A stretch of 64,000 bases of DNA from a virus. Each line of letters begins with the position of its first letter. The first letter of the stretch is position 1. The position numbers were made by a program, and so were the translations under genes. Shown in pieces: positions 37,586 to 48,300 of the stretch. The DNA is taken from positions 1 through 64,000 of IMG/VR virus record IMGVR_UViG_3300030104_003662. One strand, 5' to 3'. The notes beneath the pieces were generated by a model, which made no database searches, was not told the DNA's origin, and worked only from the letters and a program-made list of their open reading frames with translations.

Positions 37586-39651
37586 GTGGGTTTGGAGCGC
37601 ATTACAAAGGAGATGTCTCAGAAGTTACTATGGGACATGAGACAGGCTTGCACTTAGAGCATGGTCAACCTTTGACATTCAATGCCACTAACTACACAGA
37701 CTATACAGAAATTGTATTCGCAACTGCAATCGGTAGTGTAAATGGTACGGTGGGTCGCCACAGTACTACAGGTATTTTGTCTGTACCAGTCGGTATGTTG
37801 ATTGGAGCAAAGTTAACTTTCCATGGTAGTAATACATCAGGAGGCTTTTCTCCTTATTACTACGAAGCACTTAATGGTAGAATACACAGTATAGTAGACC
37901 ATACGCTTGACACTGTTACTAAAATAAAAATTGTACCTGCACTTGGTGCGGCTGTTACTGGTGCAACTAATGACATAATTTCCATTCACTCTTTGGGCAT
38001 GCCTACTATCACAGCAAGTACTGATTTTTCTATAAATGCTCAGGCTAAATTATCCAAAGAGTTTAGTCTAATAGACCAATTCGTAGGATTGGCTTCGTTT
38101 ATGACACTACCTGATACCACAGTTGATATTCACAAATACCATGTCGTAGGGCTTGGTAGACAGGCAGCAGTACAGCAAACAGGCAAGGTGCATCATATGG
38201 GCGGTGCGCTTGAAATGCCATTACATAGCCCTCGTTGGTTATATTACAGTCTCGGTAGAGAAGTCGTAGACGCTTACAACTGCGGTAGGCTTCAAGGTAC
38301 AGACCAAACAGATTTCACTTACACAGTGTCTCCGGGTCAAACCTACATTGACATTCCTGACTTAGGGTTTGGTAGCCTCCCTTCCGGCGCAAGCGCTTTC
38401 AATCTTACAGCAGGTGACCCGGATTACATAATCGGTAAATACATTCTAATCAAAGACACTACGAGAAGCCCTACTACGACATACAAGGCTCCTGAATTAG
38501 ATACTAACAAGTATTGGCCCCCTGCCAGTGGTGGTAGTTTAGCCTCCGATGCTCATCACTTTGAGTGGGCAGAAACAAGCGAGTGCAGACGCATAGTTGC
38601 AGTTGAGGCTTTAGCCAGTGGCTTTAGAGTATTCGTAGATGACCCTTGGCAATTTGCTCACTCAAACGACCCTGTTGGAATTAGAGTATACGACGCAACG
38701 GGAGACCAAGGCCCTCACATATTATCTTCTAAATTAATCAAATGGCCTGTGAGAAAATTGTTCTTTTCAGCAGACACCATTCCTTCTTTCTGCGTAGAGC
38801 ATAGTATTAGAAACAGAGATGTAGGTTCTTATTCTGCTGAAACAGGCGCTGGCGTAAATGCACCGGGCGGCTCGACAGATAGTAAACAATTGACTCGTAT
38901 CTTTAGAGGCTGCAAAGTAGTAGAATGGGAATTATCATCTACCGTTGATGCTGAATTAAAGTATAGGTGTATCTTTGATGCGCTTTCCTGTTATACAGAT
39001 ACAGGTCGTTTAGAATCTGCAAATCAAGGTGACCGTTATAATTCTCACCGCATGTTCCAAAACACGGCTACTGATGAAACTTCAAGGAAAGCATCAGGTA
39101 TTGCTACTGGAACTGAAAAACCATTTATGTTTTACAATGGTAGTGTAGAAGCATTTGGCTCTAGTTTAGGATTTATCAGTGCTTTTGAATTAAGAGGCAA
39201 AACTGGTGTAGAAGTATTTCATACAATCCAAAGCAACCCAGTTGCAGAGAGCACAGATACCGGTACAGGACTAAGTCTCAAGCAAGTACCTTATGGTGGT
39301 ACTAGAAACGCTTCTATTATTCGTGAAGGTCGTGAAGAGTTTGAGATGGAAATAGATGTAGTCTTAACTGATGCTACACTATTCCACCAATTAAGAACTC
39401 ACATTGAACAGAGCGGCACAGTAGGTTCCACTGGAAACTTAATCCACCTTTACTTCACTAAACCGGCGACAGCAACTGCTGACATTTCTGCTAACACCGC
39501 CGCTCAGTCTATGAGGATATTATTAGATGATTATATTATTACCGCAGCACCTATACCTGTCCCTGATGACAAGGGATTGTTGCATTCTAAAATTAGGCTA
39601 GAGCCTAGGAACCTAAAAGTCATAAGCGAAGATACGCTTTACCACTGTTGA
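37582..39651 (+). CDS. Probable major tail (tube) protein, enlarged
   Basis: The 689-residue product is beta-rich with repeated Thr/Gly strands and no membrane segments. It occupies the tail tube position between the tail terminator candidate and the tail chaperones. It is two to three times longer than typical tube proteins, so it probably carries extra surface domains. ISTDFSINAQAKL-like and LKYRCIFDALSC ... EMEIDVVLTDATLFHQL strands fit tube-type beta sandwiches. No motif is decisive. Confidence 0.5.
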   Translation: MSGFGAHYKGDVSEVTMGHETGLHLEHGQPLTFNATNYTDYTEIVFATAIGSVNGTVGRHSTTGILSVPVGMLIGAKLTFHGSNTSGGFSPYYYEALNGRIHSIVDHTLDTVTKIKIVPALGAAVTGATNDIISIHSLGMPTITASTDFSINAQAKLSKEFSLIDQFVGLASFMTLPDTTVDIHKYHVVGLGRQAAVQQTGKVHHMGGALEMPLHSPRWLYYSLGREVVDAYNCGRLQGTDQTDFTYTVSPGQTYIDIPDLGFGSLPSGASAFNLTAGDPDYIIGKYILIKDTTRSPTTTYKAPELDTNKYWPPASGGSLASDAHHFEWAETSECRRIVAVEALASGFRVFVDDPWQFAHSNDPVGIRVYDATGDQGPHILSSKLIKWPVRKLFFSADTIPSFCVEHSIRNRDVGSYSAETGAGVNAPGGSTDSKQLTRIFRGCKVVEWELSSTVDAELKYRCIFDALSCYTDTGRLESANQGDRYNSHRMFQNTATDETSRKASGIATGTEKPFMFYNGSVEAFGSSLGFISAFELRGKTGVEVFHTIQSNPVAESTDTGTGLSLKQVPYGGTRNASIIREGREEFEMEIDVVLTDATLFHQLRTHIEQSGTVGSTGNLIHLYFTKPATATADISANTAAQSMRILLDDYIITAAPIPVPDDKGLLHSKIRLEPRNLKVISEDTLYHC

Positions 39652-39660
39652 GATGATACT

Positions 39661-39864
39661 ATGCCGTTGAAGATTTGGAAAAACCTTCACTCGCCTGTAG
39701 TAGATTTGGCAGAAGAAGAAGAAGAAGGAGGAGAATACCTCTTTGACCCCGAAGCAGGGAAAGCCAGCGACGACCCGTTCGCCCACCTTGCTAATGATGC
39801 CCCCTCAGAAGAGGCTGCATCAAATGATAAAGAAGTGAGTAAGTATGTCACCGAAGAAGAATAA
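39661..39864 (+). CDS. Small acidic protein before the tail chaperones
   Basis: The 67-residue product is strongly acidic (DLAEEEEEGGEYLFDPEAGK, ending EVSKYVTEEE) and probably disordered. It overlaps the start of the chaperone gene by 20 bases. Possibly a tail-assembly accessory; unknown. Confidence 0.45.
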   Translation: MPLKIWKNLHSPVVDLAEEEEEGGEYLFDPEAGKASDDPFAHLANDAPSEEAASNDKEVSKYVTEEE

Positions 39865-40159
39865 AATAAAAATAAATGGCCGACCTTTAGAAATTACAGC
39901 AAAACGCTTGACATTCTTTGATGTACAAGCAGTTGCGCCGTTACTTATGGATGGTACAATGGATTTCTCACAATACTGGAGACATGCTTTTGAAAAGTGG
40001 TTAGTCTGCGACGACTACATAGACATTGAAGGATTAACGCCTAGTGAAGGCCAAAGCCTTACTGCGCTGCTACCTGAACCTAGCGAAGTTATGGGTTGGC
40101 TAGTTTTTCGGGAAGCGAAGTTGGCAACATCAAACGGTTCGTCTACGGGAGAACAGTAA
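39845..40159 (+). CDS. Tail assembly chaperone, short form
   Basis: The 104-residue product begins with a short beta-like basic segment (KIKINGRPLEITAKRLTFFD) and continues helical (YWRHAFEKWLVCDDYIDIEG). It lies between tube and tape-measure candidates, as lambda G-type chaperones do. An overlapping ORF follows in the -1 frame, and a T5 run precedes the point where the frames join, so a longer fusion is likely. Assigned by order and frame arrangement rather than by sequence motif. Confidence 0.6.
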   Translation: MSPKKNKIKINGRPLEITAKRLTFFDVQAVAPLLMDGTMDFSQYWRHAFEKWLVCDDYIDIEGLTPSEGQSLTALLPEPSEVMGWLVFREAKLATSNGSSTGEQ

Positions 40160-40371
40160 CTGACCGGCTTCGCTTTCAAAAAGAAGGAATGGAATATCTA
40201 CTAATGACACACTACGGAATGGGAATAAAGGAGGTTAGAGATTTGGAGATAGATGATGCTAAGCAACTTTTGTATTGGGCACAGGCTATGCAGGGAGAAG
40301 AACAAGTCTCAGAAAACAAAGTCTACTTGGGGTATGACACTGTCCCACCACTGGAGGGGAGCCAATGGTAG
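40096..40371 (+). CDS. Tail assembly chaperone, -1 frameshift extension
   Basis: This frame is -1 relative to the short chaperone and is open from 40084. It has only a TTG start (40096) and no ribosome binding site, so it is better read as an extension. If ribosomes slip on GTTTTTC (40103-40109) after the TTT codon at 40106, the product changes from ...GWLVF into SGSEVGNIKRF... and gives a fusion of about 175 residues. Its body is helical (DRLRFQKEGMEYLLMTHYGM ... DDAKQLLYWAQAMQG). The stop overlaps the next start. Confidence 0.6.
   Translation: MASFSGSEVGNIKRFVYGRTVTDRLRFQKEGMEYLLMTHYGMGIKEVRDLEIDDAKQLLYWAQAMQGEEQVSENKVYLGYDTVPPLEGSQW
40103..40109 (+). other. Candidate -1 ribosomal frameshift site
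   Basis: G-TTTTT-C lies where the two chaperone frames overlap. In zero frame it reads GTT-TTT-C. A tRNA-Phe on TTT (40106-40108) can re-pair perfectly with TTT one base back, then read TCG. A canonical X-XXY-YYZ heptamer is not fully met, and I see no strong stem just downstream. Confidence 0.45.
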
Positions 40372-40847
40372 ATGGAGAAATTGACCCAAGGTCCGTCGAT
40401 GCGATGGAGAACTTTAAGAGATATAGTGAAGAAGCGCAGAAAAATATGAAAGCACTTCAAACCCAAATGGATAAGTTCACTAACAGTATGTCTATGACAA
40501 AGTCACACAGCACTGACCTTAGAGAATCACTTAGACAGATGGGCGGTATAGAGCCTTTCAAGCAAATGGAGGAATCTATTAAAGGAGTCCAAGAAGGTCT
40601 TGAAAAAACTATGACTGCTCGACAAGCGCCACAAGCACCTAGTGCAGAAAGACGATTACCAACTAAGGCGGGCGCACAAGAAGAGCAAAATAATGTTACA
40701 GTTAATCTAAAGATAGATGTCAGCGGAATAACTGACAGAACAGATAAGCGAGCATTAGCCAAGGAAATTAGCGCTATGGTAACTAAAGAACTTCGTTCTA
40801 AAATCGGTGGACCGCTTAGCAGTAGCGGATTTAGTAGGAGTGGTTAA
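40365..40847 (+). CDS. Miniature tape-measure candidate
   Basis: The 160-residue product is a coiled coil over about residues 10-85 (MENFKRYSEEAQKNMKALQT ... EESIKGVQEGLEKT), then a disordered Ala/Pro linker, then NNVTVNLKIDVSGITDRTDK and RALAKEISAMVTKELRSKIG. That last pattern I associate with the C-termini of tape-measure proteins. It sits exactly in the tape-measure slot after the chaperones, yet such proteins are normally many hundred residues. Either the tail is very short or another protein measures it. Confidence 0.5.
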   Translation: MVDGEIDPRSVDAMENFKRYSEEAQKNMKALQTQMDKFTNSMSMTKSHSTDLRESLRQMGGIEPFKQMEESIKGVQEGLEKTMTARQAPQAPSAERRLPTKAGAQEEQNNVTVNLKIDVSGITDRTDKRALAKEISAMVTKELRSKIGGPLSSSGFSRSG

Positions 40848-40849
40848 GT

Positions 40850-43324
40850 TTGGCAGAAGCAGGGGAAAGAGTACCAATCCGTCTCGTACAAGAGAACGGA
40901 GATACACTTTCCTTAGATGCGACTAGCATAGACATGGTTGTTGAGCGTATACAATCTAACTTTGCTATCCCTTTACTACAGGCTAAAAAGATGGGGATTG
41001 ACCTAAACCAAGCCGCAGTTGCTTTTGAAATACAAGGGGTATTTACTGACGATGAAGGTCAAGAGACTTCTTCACAAGCACAGGCCGTAATAGACTTTTA
41101 TCAACCACAAGACCTTACTTTGCCCGATGACGAAGGTGGACCTACTGATGGTGACGGGTTGACTCAACCCGGTTTTGGTTTGTTCAACACAGTTGGCTTT
41201 GGCACTAATACAGGTACTAACTTTGGAGGCATGGTTTCTGTCGCCCCTTCTATATTGAATTATGGAAATTGGAAAGACAAGTACATTGACTTACCAGTAG
41301 GATATTGGACTGAAAAAACTGCTACAACTGATAATAACCCAGTTACTTCGGGAATTAGTGCTTGGTTCAAGGCAGATGCTATCACTGCTACTAATGTCGA
41401 TACTAGTACTCTTTCATTCAATTCAGTTGTAAATACTTGGGTCGACTCTAGTGGAAATGGGATAACAGGCACGAAGTCCGGCTCTCCTCGATATAGAACA
41501 GGGGGTGCTAACGGGCAGCCCTTTGTCTACTTCGACGGCTCTGCTAAGTTCGATGTACCTTATCATGCAGGTATCAATCCAGCAGAATTGACTGTATTTA
41601 TTGTAGCAAACAGTACTAATTTTTCTGCCGATACTGACCAGCATGTTATTAGTACAAGAGAAGGTAGTGACAAAGGATGGACTGTTCGTTATAGACTTGG
41701 TAGTATTAATAAAATTAGATTTTCTGTCTTTAATGACGGTGCTGATGATGTATCAGATACTGATGCTACATTGATACAATACGAGCCTCAGTTACATTGT
41801 CATACCGCCGATGAAGTGGGCGGTAGTCATACCACTCACAGTTACAATAAAGGATTTGAAGAAGATACTGACACTGGTGACGATTATGATGTAGTCGATG
41901 ACGATGCTACGGTTATAGGAGCAGGTTCAAGTGGAGACTACATTACTGGTAATATATACGAGATTTTGATTTACAGCCGAGTATTAACTAAAGTAGAAAG
42001 GCAACAAGTAGAAGGCTATCTTTCTAAAAAATATAACATCCCCATAACAGGTGAAACTGGAGGAGCGCATCCTTACGCTCACTTTAGTTATACAGACGAC
42101 AGTAATAGAATTAGATTAGGGTTTGATACTACGAAGTTAGGGTCTATTAAGGAACCTTATGGCTATGTGAATAGAAACAGAGAAACAGACATGACGATTA
42201 CAAATCGCAGCGGCGATGTGTTAACAGTTTCAGGTGCAAATCCACAACATTACTTTGAACTTAGTAGTTCTTCTACATATAAAATTATATTTAGAAATAG
42301 CAACGGCTTTGTTGGCAGTAACGGCACTAATACAATAGCAACAGTAATCGCAGTTAATAGCAGTACAATAACTTGCACATTTAGTGGGGCTTATCCCGCC
42401 ACTGATGATAAGGTTTGGATAGCAGCCAGTGATAATTTATCAGGTGACCTTCAAAGTTCTAGTTACGCAGGTCCATGTCTAATGGCTACGATAAAGAACA
42501 TAGGTGCTGGTACAGACGCTGGTGCTAGTTATGGTGGTCCTGAGTTCACTACTCACCAAGACGGCTCTACTGCAAGAGCGGGGTCAACTGTATACGAAAG
42601 AAGCGACGAGTACATTGCTTTTTTAGTAAAGAACTTGTTAACATCTACGCTCAAATTAGGAGACAGACCTGTAGATGCGTTGGGTAGTTTTACTTTAGAT
42701 AAAGTTTTCAGCATAGACATTGGAGAATCTAGCCACGGTCACCAAACAAGATTAACTATAACTCAACTATATGCTACTTCTCTTGGTCGTGTTAACGAGA
42801 CAATAAATTATACTTTGAGTCCCGGTAACATGCCCTTAGTACAAGGCTTTACTGGCGGCAAGTCCGGTAAAAAGGTAAAATCTGCTGGTGACAAGGTACA
42901 AGATATATTAGGTATACTTGCCAATAGTAATAACTTTAGAACAGCAAACACAAGTGGATTGGGTAGTTTTGTTGGAAACTTTGTAGACTATATACAAGAG
43001 AGCCTTTACAGTGAAGTAGAATCAGGTGATTATATCCGTGGCATACAAATACCTTACAATAGCAAAGTTACCAAAGGTGAAAGTGGTCTTGATTCTCAAG
43101 TAGCGCAGCGTAACCACTTTTTGACAACAGGTACCACTTTAACTGCTAGTAAATTAGCAATGTCTAACAATACCCATGCGTCTAATTTATTCGCACCTTG
43201 GGCTACAGGTAGCCGTATGAATGGAATAAGCGGTATAGTGACTGACTTCAATGTGCATAGAGATGCGGAGATGAAAGCGTATGAGTTTTCTCTAAAGTTT
43301 GTAGCGGCTGATATAACAATATGA
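40850..43324 (+). CDS. Tail protein with LamG-like lectin insertion
   Basis: The 824-residue product (TTG 40850 after GGAGTGG) shares its N-terminus (VPIRLVQENGDTLSLDATSI), the block KSAGDKVQDILGIL ... YIRGIQIPYNS (about 685-740) and its C-terminal strand (FSLKFVAADITI) with the next gene, so the two are paralogues. Between them lies a concanavalin/LamG-type domain at about 160-400 (GISAWFKADAIT, NTWVDSSGNGIT, YFDGSAKFDVP, IYEILIYSRVLTKVERQQVE). Probably a distal-tail or baseplate protein with glycan-binding ability. Confidence 0.65.
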   Translation: MAEAGERVPIRLVQENGDTLSLDATSIDMVVERIQSNFAIPLLQAKKMGIDLNQAAVAFEIQGVFTDDEGQETSSQAQAVIDFYQPQDLTLPDDEGGPTDGDGLTQPGFGLFNTVGFGTNTGTNFGGMVSVAPSILNYGNWKDKYIDLPVGYWTEKTATTDNNPVTSGISAWFKADAITATNVDTSTLSFNSVVNTWVDSSGNGITGTKSGSPRYRTGGANGQPFVYFDGSAKFDVPYHAGINPAELTVFIVANSTNFSADTDQHVISTREGSDKGWTVRYRLGSINKIRFSVFNDGADDVSDTDATLIQYEPQLHCHTADEVGGSHTTHSYNKGFEEDTDTGDDYDVVDDDATVIGAGSSGDYITGNIYEILIYSRVLTKVERQQVEGYLSKKYNIPITGETGGAHPYAHFSYTDDSNRIRLGFDTTKLGSIKEPYGYVNRNRETDMTITNRSGDVLTVSGANPQHYFELSSSSTYKIIFRNSNGFVGSNGTNTIATVIAVNSSTITCTFSGAYPATDDKVWIAASDNLSGDLQSSSYAGPCLMATIKNIGAGTDAGASYGGPEFTTHQDGSTARAGSTVYERSDEYIAFLVKNLLTSTLKLGDRPVDALGSFTLDKVFSIDIGESSHGHQTRLTITQLYATSLGRVNETINYTLSPGNMPLVQGFTGGKSGKKVKSAGDKVQDILGILANSNNFRTANTSGLGSFVGNFVDYIQESLYSEVESGDYIRGIQIPYNSKVTKGESGLDSQVAQRNHFLTTGTTLTASKLAMSNNTHASNLFAPWATGSRMNGISGIVTDFNVHRDAEMKAYEFSLKFVAADITI

Positions 43325-43333
43325 GGTGAAAAA

Positions 43334-45349
43334 GTGGCGTTACCAATTAGATTACTAGCAGGTCCCAAAGGGGAGATAGAAATACCATTGGAGGCGCAAT
43401 CTATTGACATCGCGGTTGATAGAAAGGCAAGTACTATTCCTACTCCTAATATGGAAAGATTCGCAATTGATACAAATACACCTTCGATTGAGATTGAAAT
43501 TGCAGGTATTTTACAAGACGACGAGCCTTCTTTTGAATCGGAATCTACTACTTCTTCTAATTTAAGCGGCTCAGTTATGATTAACTTTGCTTCTAATTTT
43601 CCAACAACTGTTTCTAAGTTTGGTGACAACCTTAGTCGTACATCTACCGACATTCACGGGAATAATACTATTGTTGGTTTTTTTGATAACATCAAGTTAA
43701 GAAGTTCAGTAAATGCACAATTTGGAACAACTAGTTCTAGCACAGTGGTGGATATAATAGACATTGATGATGTAAGTATCTTTACCTTAGAACAGGCGAT
43801 TAAAAATAATATATCTAGCATAAGTAACAAACAAGAACATGGCCCTTTTACTGGTGCAGAAGTTAACAACGGTTCAGGTATCTCGGTAGGAGCGACGGCG
43901 ATTGCATATGATGGTTTATCTTCTCATTCTATATCTAATGGTAATTTACTAAACAGCAACGGTGATACAGTAATTAGAATAGGTGATAGAATACACAAAA
44001 GTTCAGGTGCGTTGATTGGGACAGTAACTAACTTAACTACAACTGTCATTACAGTAGATAGTGCTAGAGTTACACTTGCAGATGATGAAGATATATTGTG
44101 TTTCAAAGCAGCACTTTTTACTAGACAAGGTCAGTTAGTAGGTCACTTAACTGACATCACTCTGAATAGCGATGCAAGTAAAGTTACGACTATTACTTTA
44201 GATACAATGAATGTGCCTATAAATGACTCAGAAAAATACTTCATTGATGTACTCGGTATGAGTATCTTTGAAGCAACATTGCACGATAAAGAATTGCACT
44301 TTTTCCCTAACTTTTGCCGTGCGTATACAGGCGGTTATCTTAGTACCATAACTCGCACTCCTCTTAATGTAATACTTCGATTTAATGCTAACGAAGTAGC
44401 ACACAATACCTATACTACAGCAAGTACCGATGGAGAAGAGCCAAGGATTATACAAAGCGGTATCTTTAACCTAGGTATGGCGGTTAATAAACAAGATATA
44501 ATTGTAGAATTACCCATCAAGGACCTTAGTACCAAAGCGGCTGGTGGTAACCCTGCTGCACAATTAGCACTTATGGTACAGGATGCTTTGGAAATCTCCG
44601 ATAATGCAATGGTAAATAGTAACGATTACATAACTTCTACAAACGGTAATAGTATTTTATCTGCATTTGATACAACCGTAAGTGGACCTTTGATTTCAGT
44701 CACTCAAAAAGACAAAGCGCTAGATGGTTATACTCAGACTAAGCGACCTTGTAATCCTTTTAATTCTAATTTAAGTTCAAACAAGGCTAGGTTTGAATAC
44801 TTTGGAGCAGATGCTGAAAACCTGTCAATTAGTAACAAAAGTAAATCTGCTGGTGACAAAGTACAAGACTTACTAGGGCTTGTTTCTAATGCCAAAAAGA
44901 ATGAAGATTTGATAAGAGGTATACAGATACCTTACGACAGCCTCATTCAGAGTTCAGGTGTGACCGGAGTTGCGAGAAACTTTTTCCTTACATTTGGAGC
45001 GCAGTCAATTGACGACAAAGGTTCGTTGGCTAATACTATCAGCGCATCTAAAAAGATGGTTCCTTCTTTGCTACCCCATGACCTTGGTGGTGACCCTGTT
45101 GACGAAACAGACGAAGATTGGTCAGAAAAGTTCTTTTTAGGAGAATTAGCAAGCGCTGTTGGCACTTTGACTAACTTTGTAGGCAATCTTATCGGTGATA
45201 CATTAGTAACTTTACAAACAGTAGGTCATGGTAATGACGGTGGTATTAGGATTATACCTGAAAAACTACATGTACGGTATGATGCTGGCAACAACTACTA
45301 CGCCTTTAATCTTAAATTAATGGCTTCTGACTTTGTGATTGGGGTATAG
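43334..45349 (+). CDS. Tail protein, paralogue of the preceding gene
   Basis: The 671-residue product (GTG 43334 after GAGGTGA) starts LPIRLLAGPKGEIEIPLEAQ and contains KSAGDKVQDLLGLV ... LIRGIQIPYDS and a final FNLKLMASDFVIGV, each matching the previous gene. It lacks the LamG insertion and instead carries, at about 175-260, a beta module (VNNGSGISVGATAIAYDG ... GTVTNLTTTVITVDSA) also present in the giant protein and the last gene. Likely a partner subunit in the tail tip. Confidence 0.65.
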   Translation: MALPIRLLAGPKGEIEIPLEAQSIDIAVDRKASTIPTPNMERFAIDTNTPSIEIEIAGILQDDEPSFESESTTSSNLSGSVMINFASNFPTTVSKFGDNLSRTSTDIHGNNTIVGFFDNIKLRSSVNAQFGTTSSSTVVDIIDIDDVSIFTLEQAIKNNISSISNKQEHGPFTGAEVNNGSGISVGATAIAYDGLSSHSISNGNLLNSNGDTVIRIGDRIHKSSGALIGTVTNLTTTVITVDSARVTLADDEDILCFKAALFTRQGQLVGHLTDITLNSDASKVTTITLDTMNVPINDSEKYFIDVLGMSIFEATLHDKELHFFPNFCRAYTGGYLSTITRTPLNVILRFNANEVAHNTYTTASTDGEEPRIIQSGIFNLGMAVNKQDIIVELPIKDLSTKAAGGNPAAQLALMVQDALEISDNAMVNSNDYITSTNGNSILSAFDTTVSGPLISVTQKDKALDGYTQTKRPCNPFNSNLSSNKARFEYFGADAENLSISNKSKSAGDKVQDLLGLVSNAKKNEDLIRGIQIPYDSLIQSSGVTGVARNFFLTFGAQSIDDKGSLANTISASKKMVPSLLPHDLGGDPVDETDEDWSEKFFLGELASAVGTLTNFVGNLIGDTLVTLQTVGHGNDGGIRIIPEKLHVRYDAGNNYYAFNLKLMASDFVIGV

Positions 45350-45351
45350 AT

Positions 45352-48300
45352 ATGAGTATAGTAATTGACCCCGGATACGCCCTTTCCTTCAATGGGGTAA
45401 CTGACGGTGTCTTGGTACCTAGTAATCAAAATGTGATACATGGTAAAAGTGACGAAGGTAGAAAGTCTTTACCTGCCGCCTTACATTCATTTACACTTGA
45501 AACATGGATTATGCCTGACTGTGGTGGTATTGTCTATGAGTATGAAAATATGATGCGACTAACGGTAGGTAGTCCTTCTAGTCCCGCCCCTGCTACTTTT
45601 GAGATTAATTTAGAAAATGTAGCGGCTGGAACAAAAAGCGTACATACAATCAGTAGTGCAAAGCCTGTTAACAAGATTAACGGAGATTTTGCTTACTGGG
45701 ATGGTATACTATTCCCACAACCTGCGCTCAATATGCACAATTCTTACATTGCGACAGACGCCGCTGTAAATGACTCTACTGCACTAAACGACGGGCATAG
45801 AGAGTTACTCAATGTAACTGTTACATTTAATCGCCGCTATCTATCAATGCACATCAATGGTGACTTGGTCGTTGCTAAGGAGTTTGAAGAGAATCAGCAG
45901 ATAGTTTTGTCTCCTTCAAATATGTACTTAGGAGGTAAAGGTGGAGAGTACAGAGGTACTATTGAGGCTATCCATCTGTCAAGAGGTGAAAAGAAGTCAG
46001 GTAGGAGTGAGTTCGCTCCTGTCAAAAGCGATGACACAATCGGACTTTGGAGATTTGAAGAGCCTATTGAGCCTATTTCTCTGATAACTACTACGCCTTC
46101 TATATCTGCTTCTACTAGTGCTAGTTCAAGTATTAACATAGGCGTAGCAGCCGCTACTGCTTTGGTTAATCAGTTTAAGAACGGAGTCTCAGTTGTAGTC
46201 GGTAATGCTATTAATTTTACAACTCAAAGTCCTTGGAGTTCTCAAGGCTCTTACAAAATAAAAGTGCACGGTGCTACATCTTCTAGTGATGCGACTATAC
46301 CAAAAGTTCCTTACAATATAATCGTTAACCCGCTAGGCTATGTCTCTACTACTGGTAAGCCTACCAACAAAGCCCCTGAGCGACTAAGACTCATGGCAGT
46401 TGATGGTGATGCTGGCACTATCACAGTTGAGTCAATTCACCTTGACTTTGCATCGAATGCTTCTACTGGTCGTAGAGGTGCATTACAGGCACATGATGCT
46501 GGTCGCTTCGTAGTAGTAACGGGCGATTGCCTAGTTGACGGGGGTAACGGTAATGTGTATCAGCCACAAGGTAGCGGTACTCAATTTTCACACAGACAGG
46601 GCCAAGTGTGTATAGATGAAAGTAATTTTGAAAATCATGGGATTATGTTTTCAATGAGTATGGCCGTTGACAACACGGTTCACAACAAGTTCGCTGCATT
46701 TACTACTAACCCCGGTGCTGGTTTTTACTTAGGACATAGCGGTAGACACATTCTCAATCATGTAAAGAGCCATCCTTTCATGGGCTATTTGCCTCCCGCA
46801 TCTGACTTAGTAGTTGATAAGAAGTTAGATGCTTCGGCTGATGTAATATCCGCATCTTTTTCATCGCAGTATTCTGATATAAGAGGAACTGTGCCTCTAA
46901 ACTCTAAAATATCTGCATTTGATTCTCACGAACCTGTCAAGTTAGAAAATACTTTTTATTCAACCAAAGTTAACACGGTCGTAGAAAATGGAATGAGTGA
47001 CATTTCTGATACTCAGAGAGGTCTACTTGCGATAGGTGGGACTTCATTTGACCCTAGTGCATTTGCATTGAAAGCATTGGGTGCCGATACTGTTGCTGAA
47101 AACTCAAAGGCACAACTGGTACCTTCTGACGAGTCTAGGATTGCTATACTGAGCGTACCTTCTTTGGCTAGTTACGACTATGCTCCCTTTGTACAGATTC
47201 ACTACAATGCAATTTGTCACAACTCTGTAGATTTCCCTACTGCGGCTGTATCTAGGATAGACTCTTCATTTACCAGTACCGCTACTATTATTAAATTACA
47301 AAGTATCAAGTCTTTTGGCAAAACCGGAGCAGTTTTGCCAGCAACCTCTATCTCAATAGGAGGAGTAGTTGCGACCACTAACCCTGACATTACTGCTACT
47401 CTAAACCATAGTGACAATAAGATTACATTCAGTGCGAATACAGACTCCGGTTTTCAAGCAGTCGATACTACAGGAGCGATTGTTAAACTAGCGATGGATG
47501 GACCTTGTCTAATGGTTAGTAAGACATTACCTGATGTCAGTACAATAGTGACTGGTAGTACATCTATACTCGATTTGATACACACTGATATGGCTAGTGC
47601 AGACTTGGATATACTTTCTCCCGGTGGTATAGTAGAGTTCAAAGCACCCGGTATGTTTCCTTTCAAAAGCGGAGACTTAGAAGGAGATACAGAAGAAGGC
47701 ACTGTTGCAGAGACAACTTTAGACACAACGCTGTGCCCTGATAATTACTTACCTTTGGCATCTACTGACCCGCCGCAAACTACACCCCAAGGTATAGCGG
47801 TATCTGATTCTAACTTATCTACTAAGAGTTCACAGTTTAGTAAAATAATAATTAAAACCGCTACTTATGAAGACACTTTAGAAGAGACAGCAGATATAAT
47901 TAGACAAAGTTCTCAGTATGACCGGCAAAAAACTGGTGTGTTGGTAAATAATGGCAGTGGTTATTCAGCAACTGCTACCAGTATCACCGTTGATGCAGTA
48001 GACGCTCGTACTAAGTTCTCAACAGGTCAGAGTTTGTATAAGATTGATGGGACCGTATTAGGTACAATTACTTCTGTTGCAGAAACAGCCATCGGAGTGT
48101 CTGCTGGAATTACTGCGTCTTTGGTAGACAATGAAGAACTCTACAACCAGTCTATTAACATAGGTACAGGTACTACTAACCAATCTACTTCTGTTCATGA
48201 GATATTTGACATCATTGAGCATCAGATGAGTGGAGATATAGTAACTTTAACTGTTCAACCAAGCGACCGTAGAAGATTTACACAACTGGCTAGACTAAAG

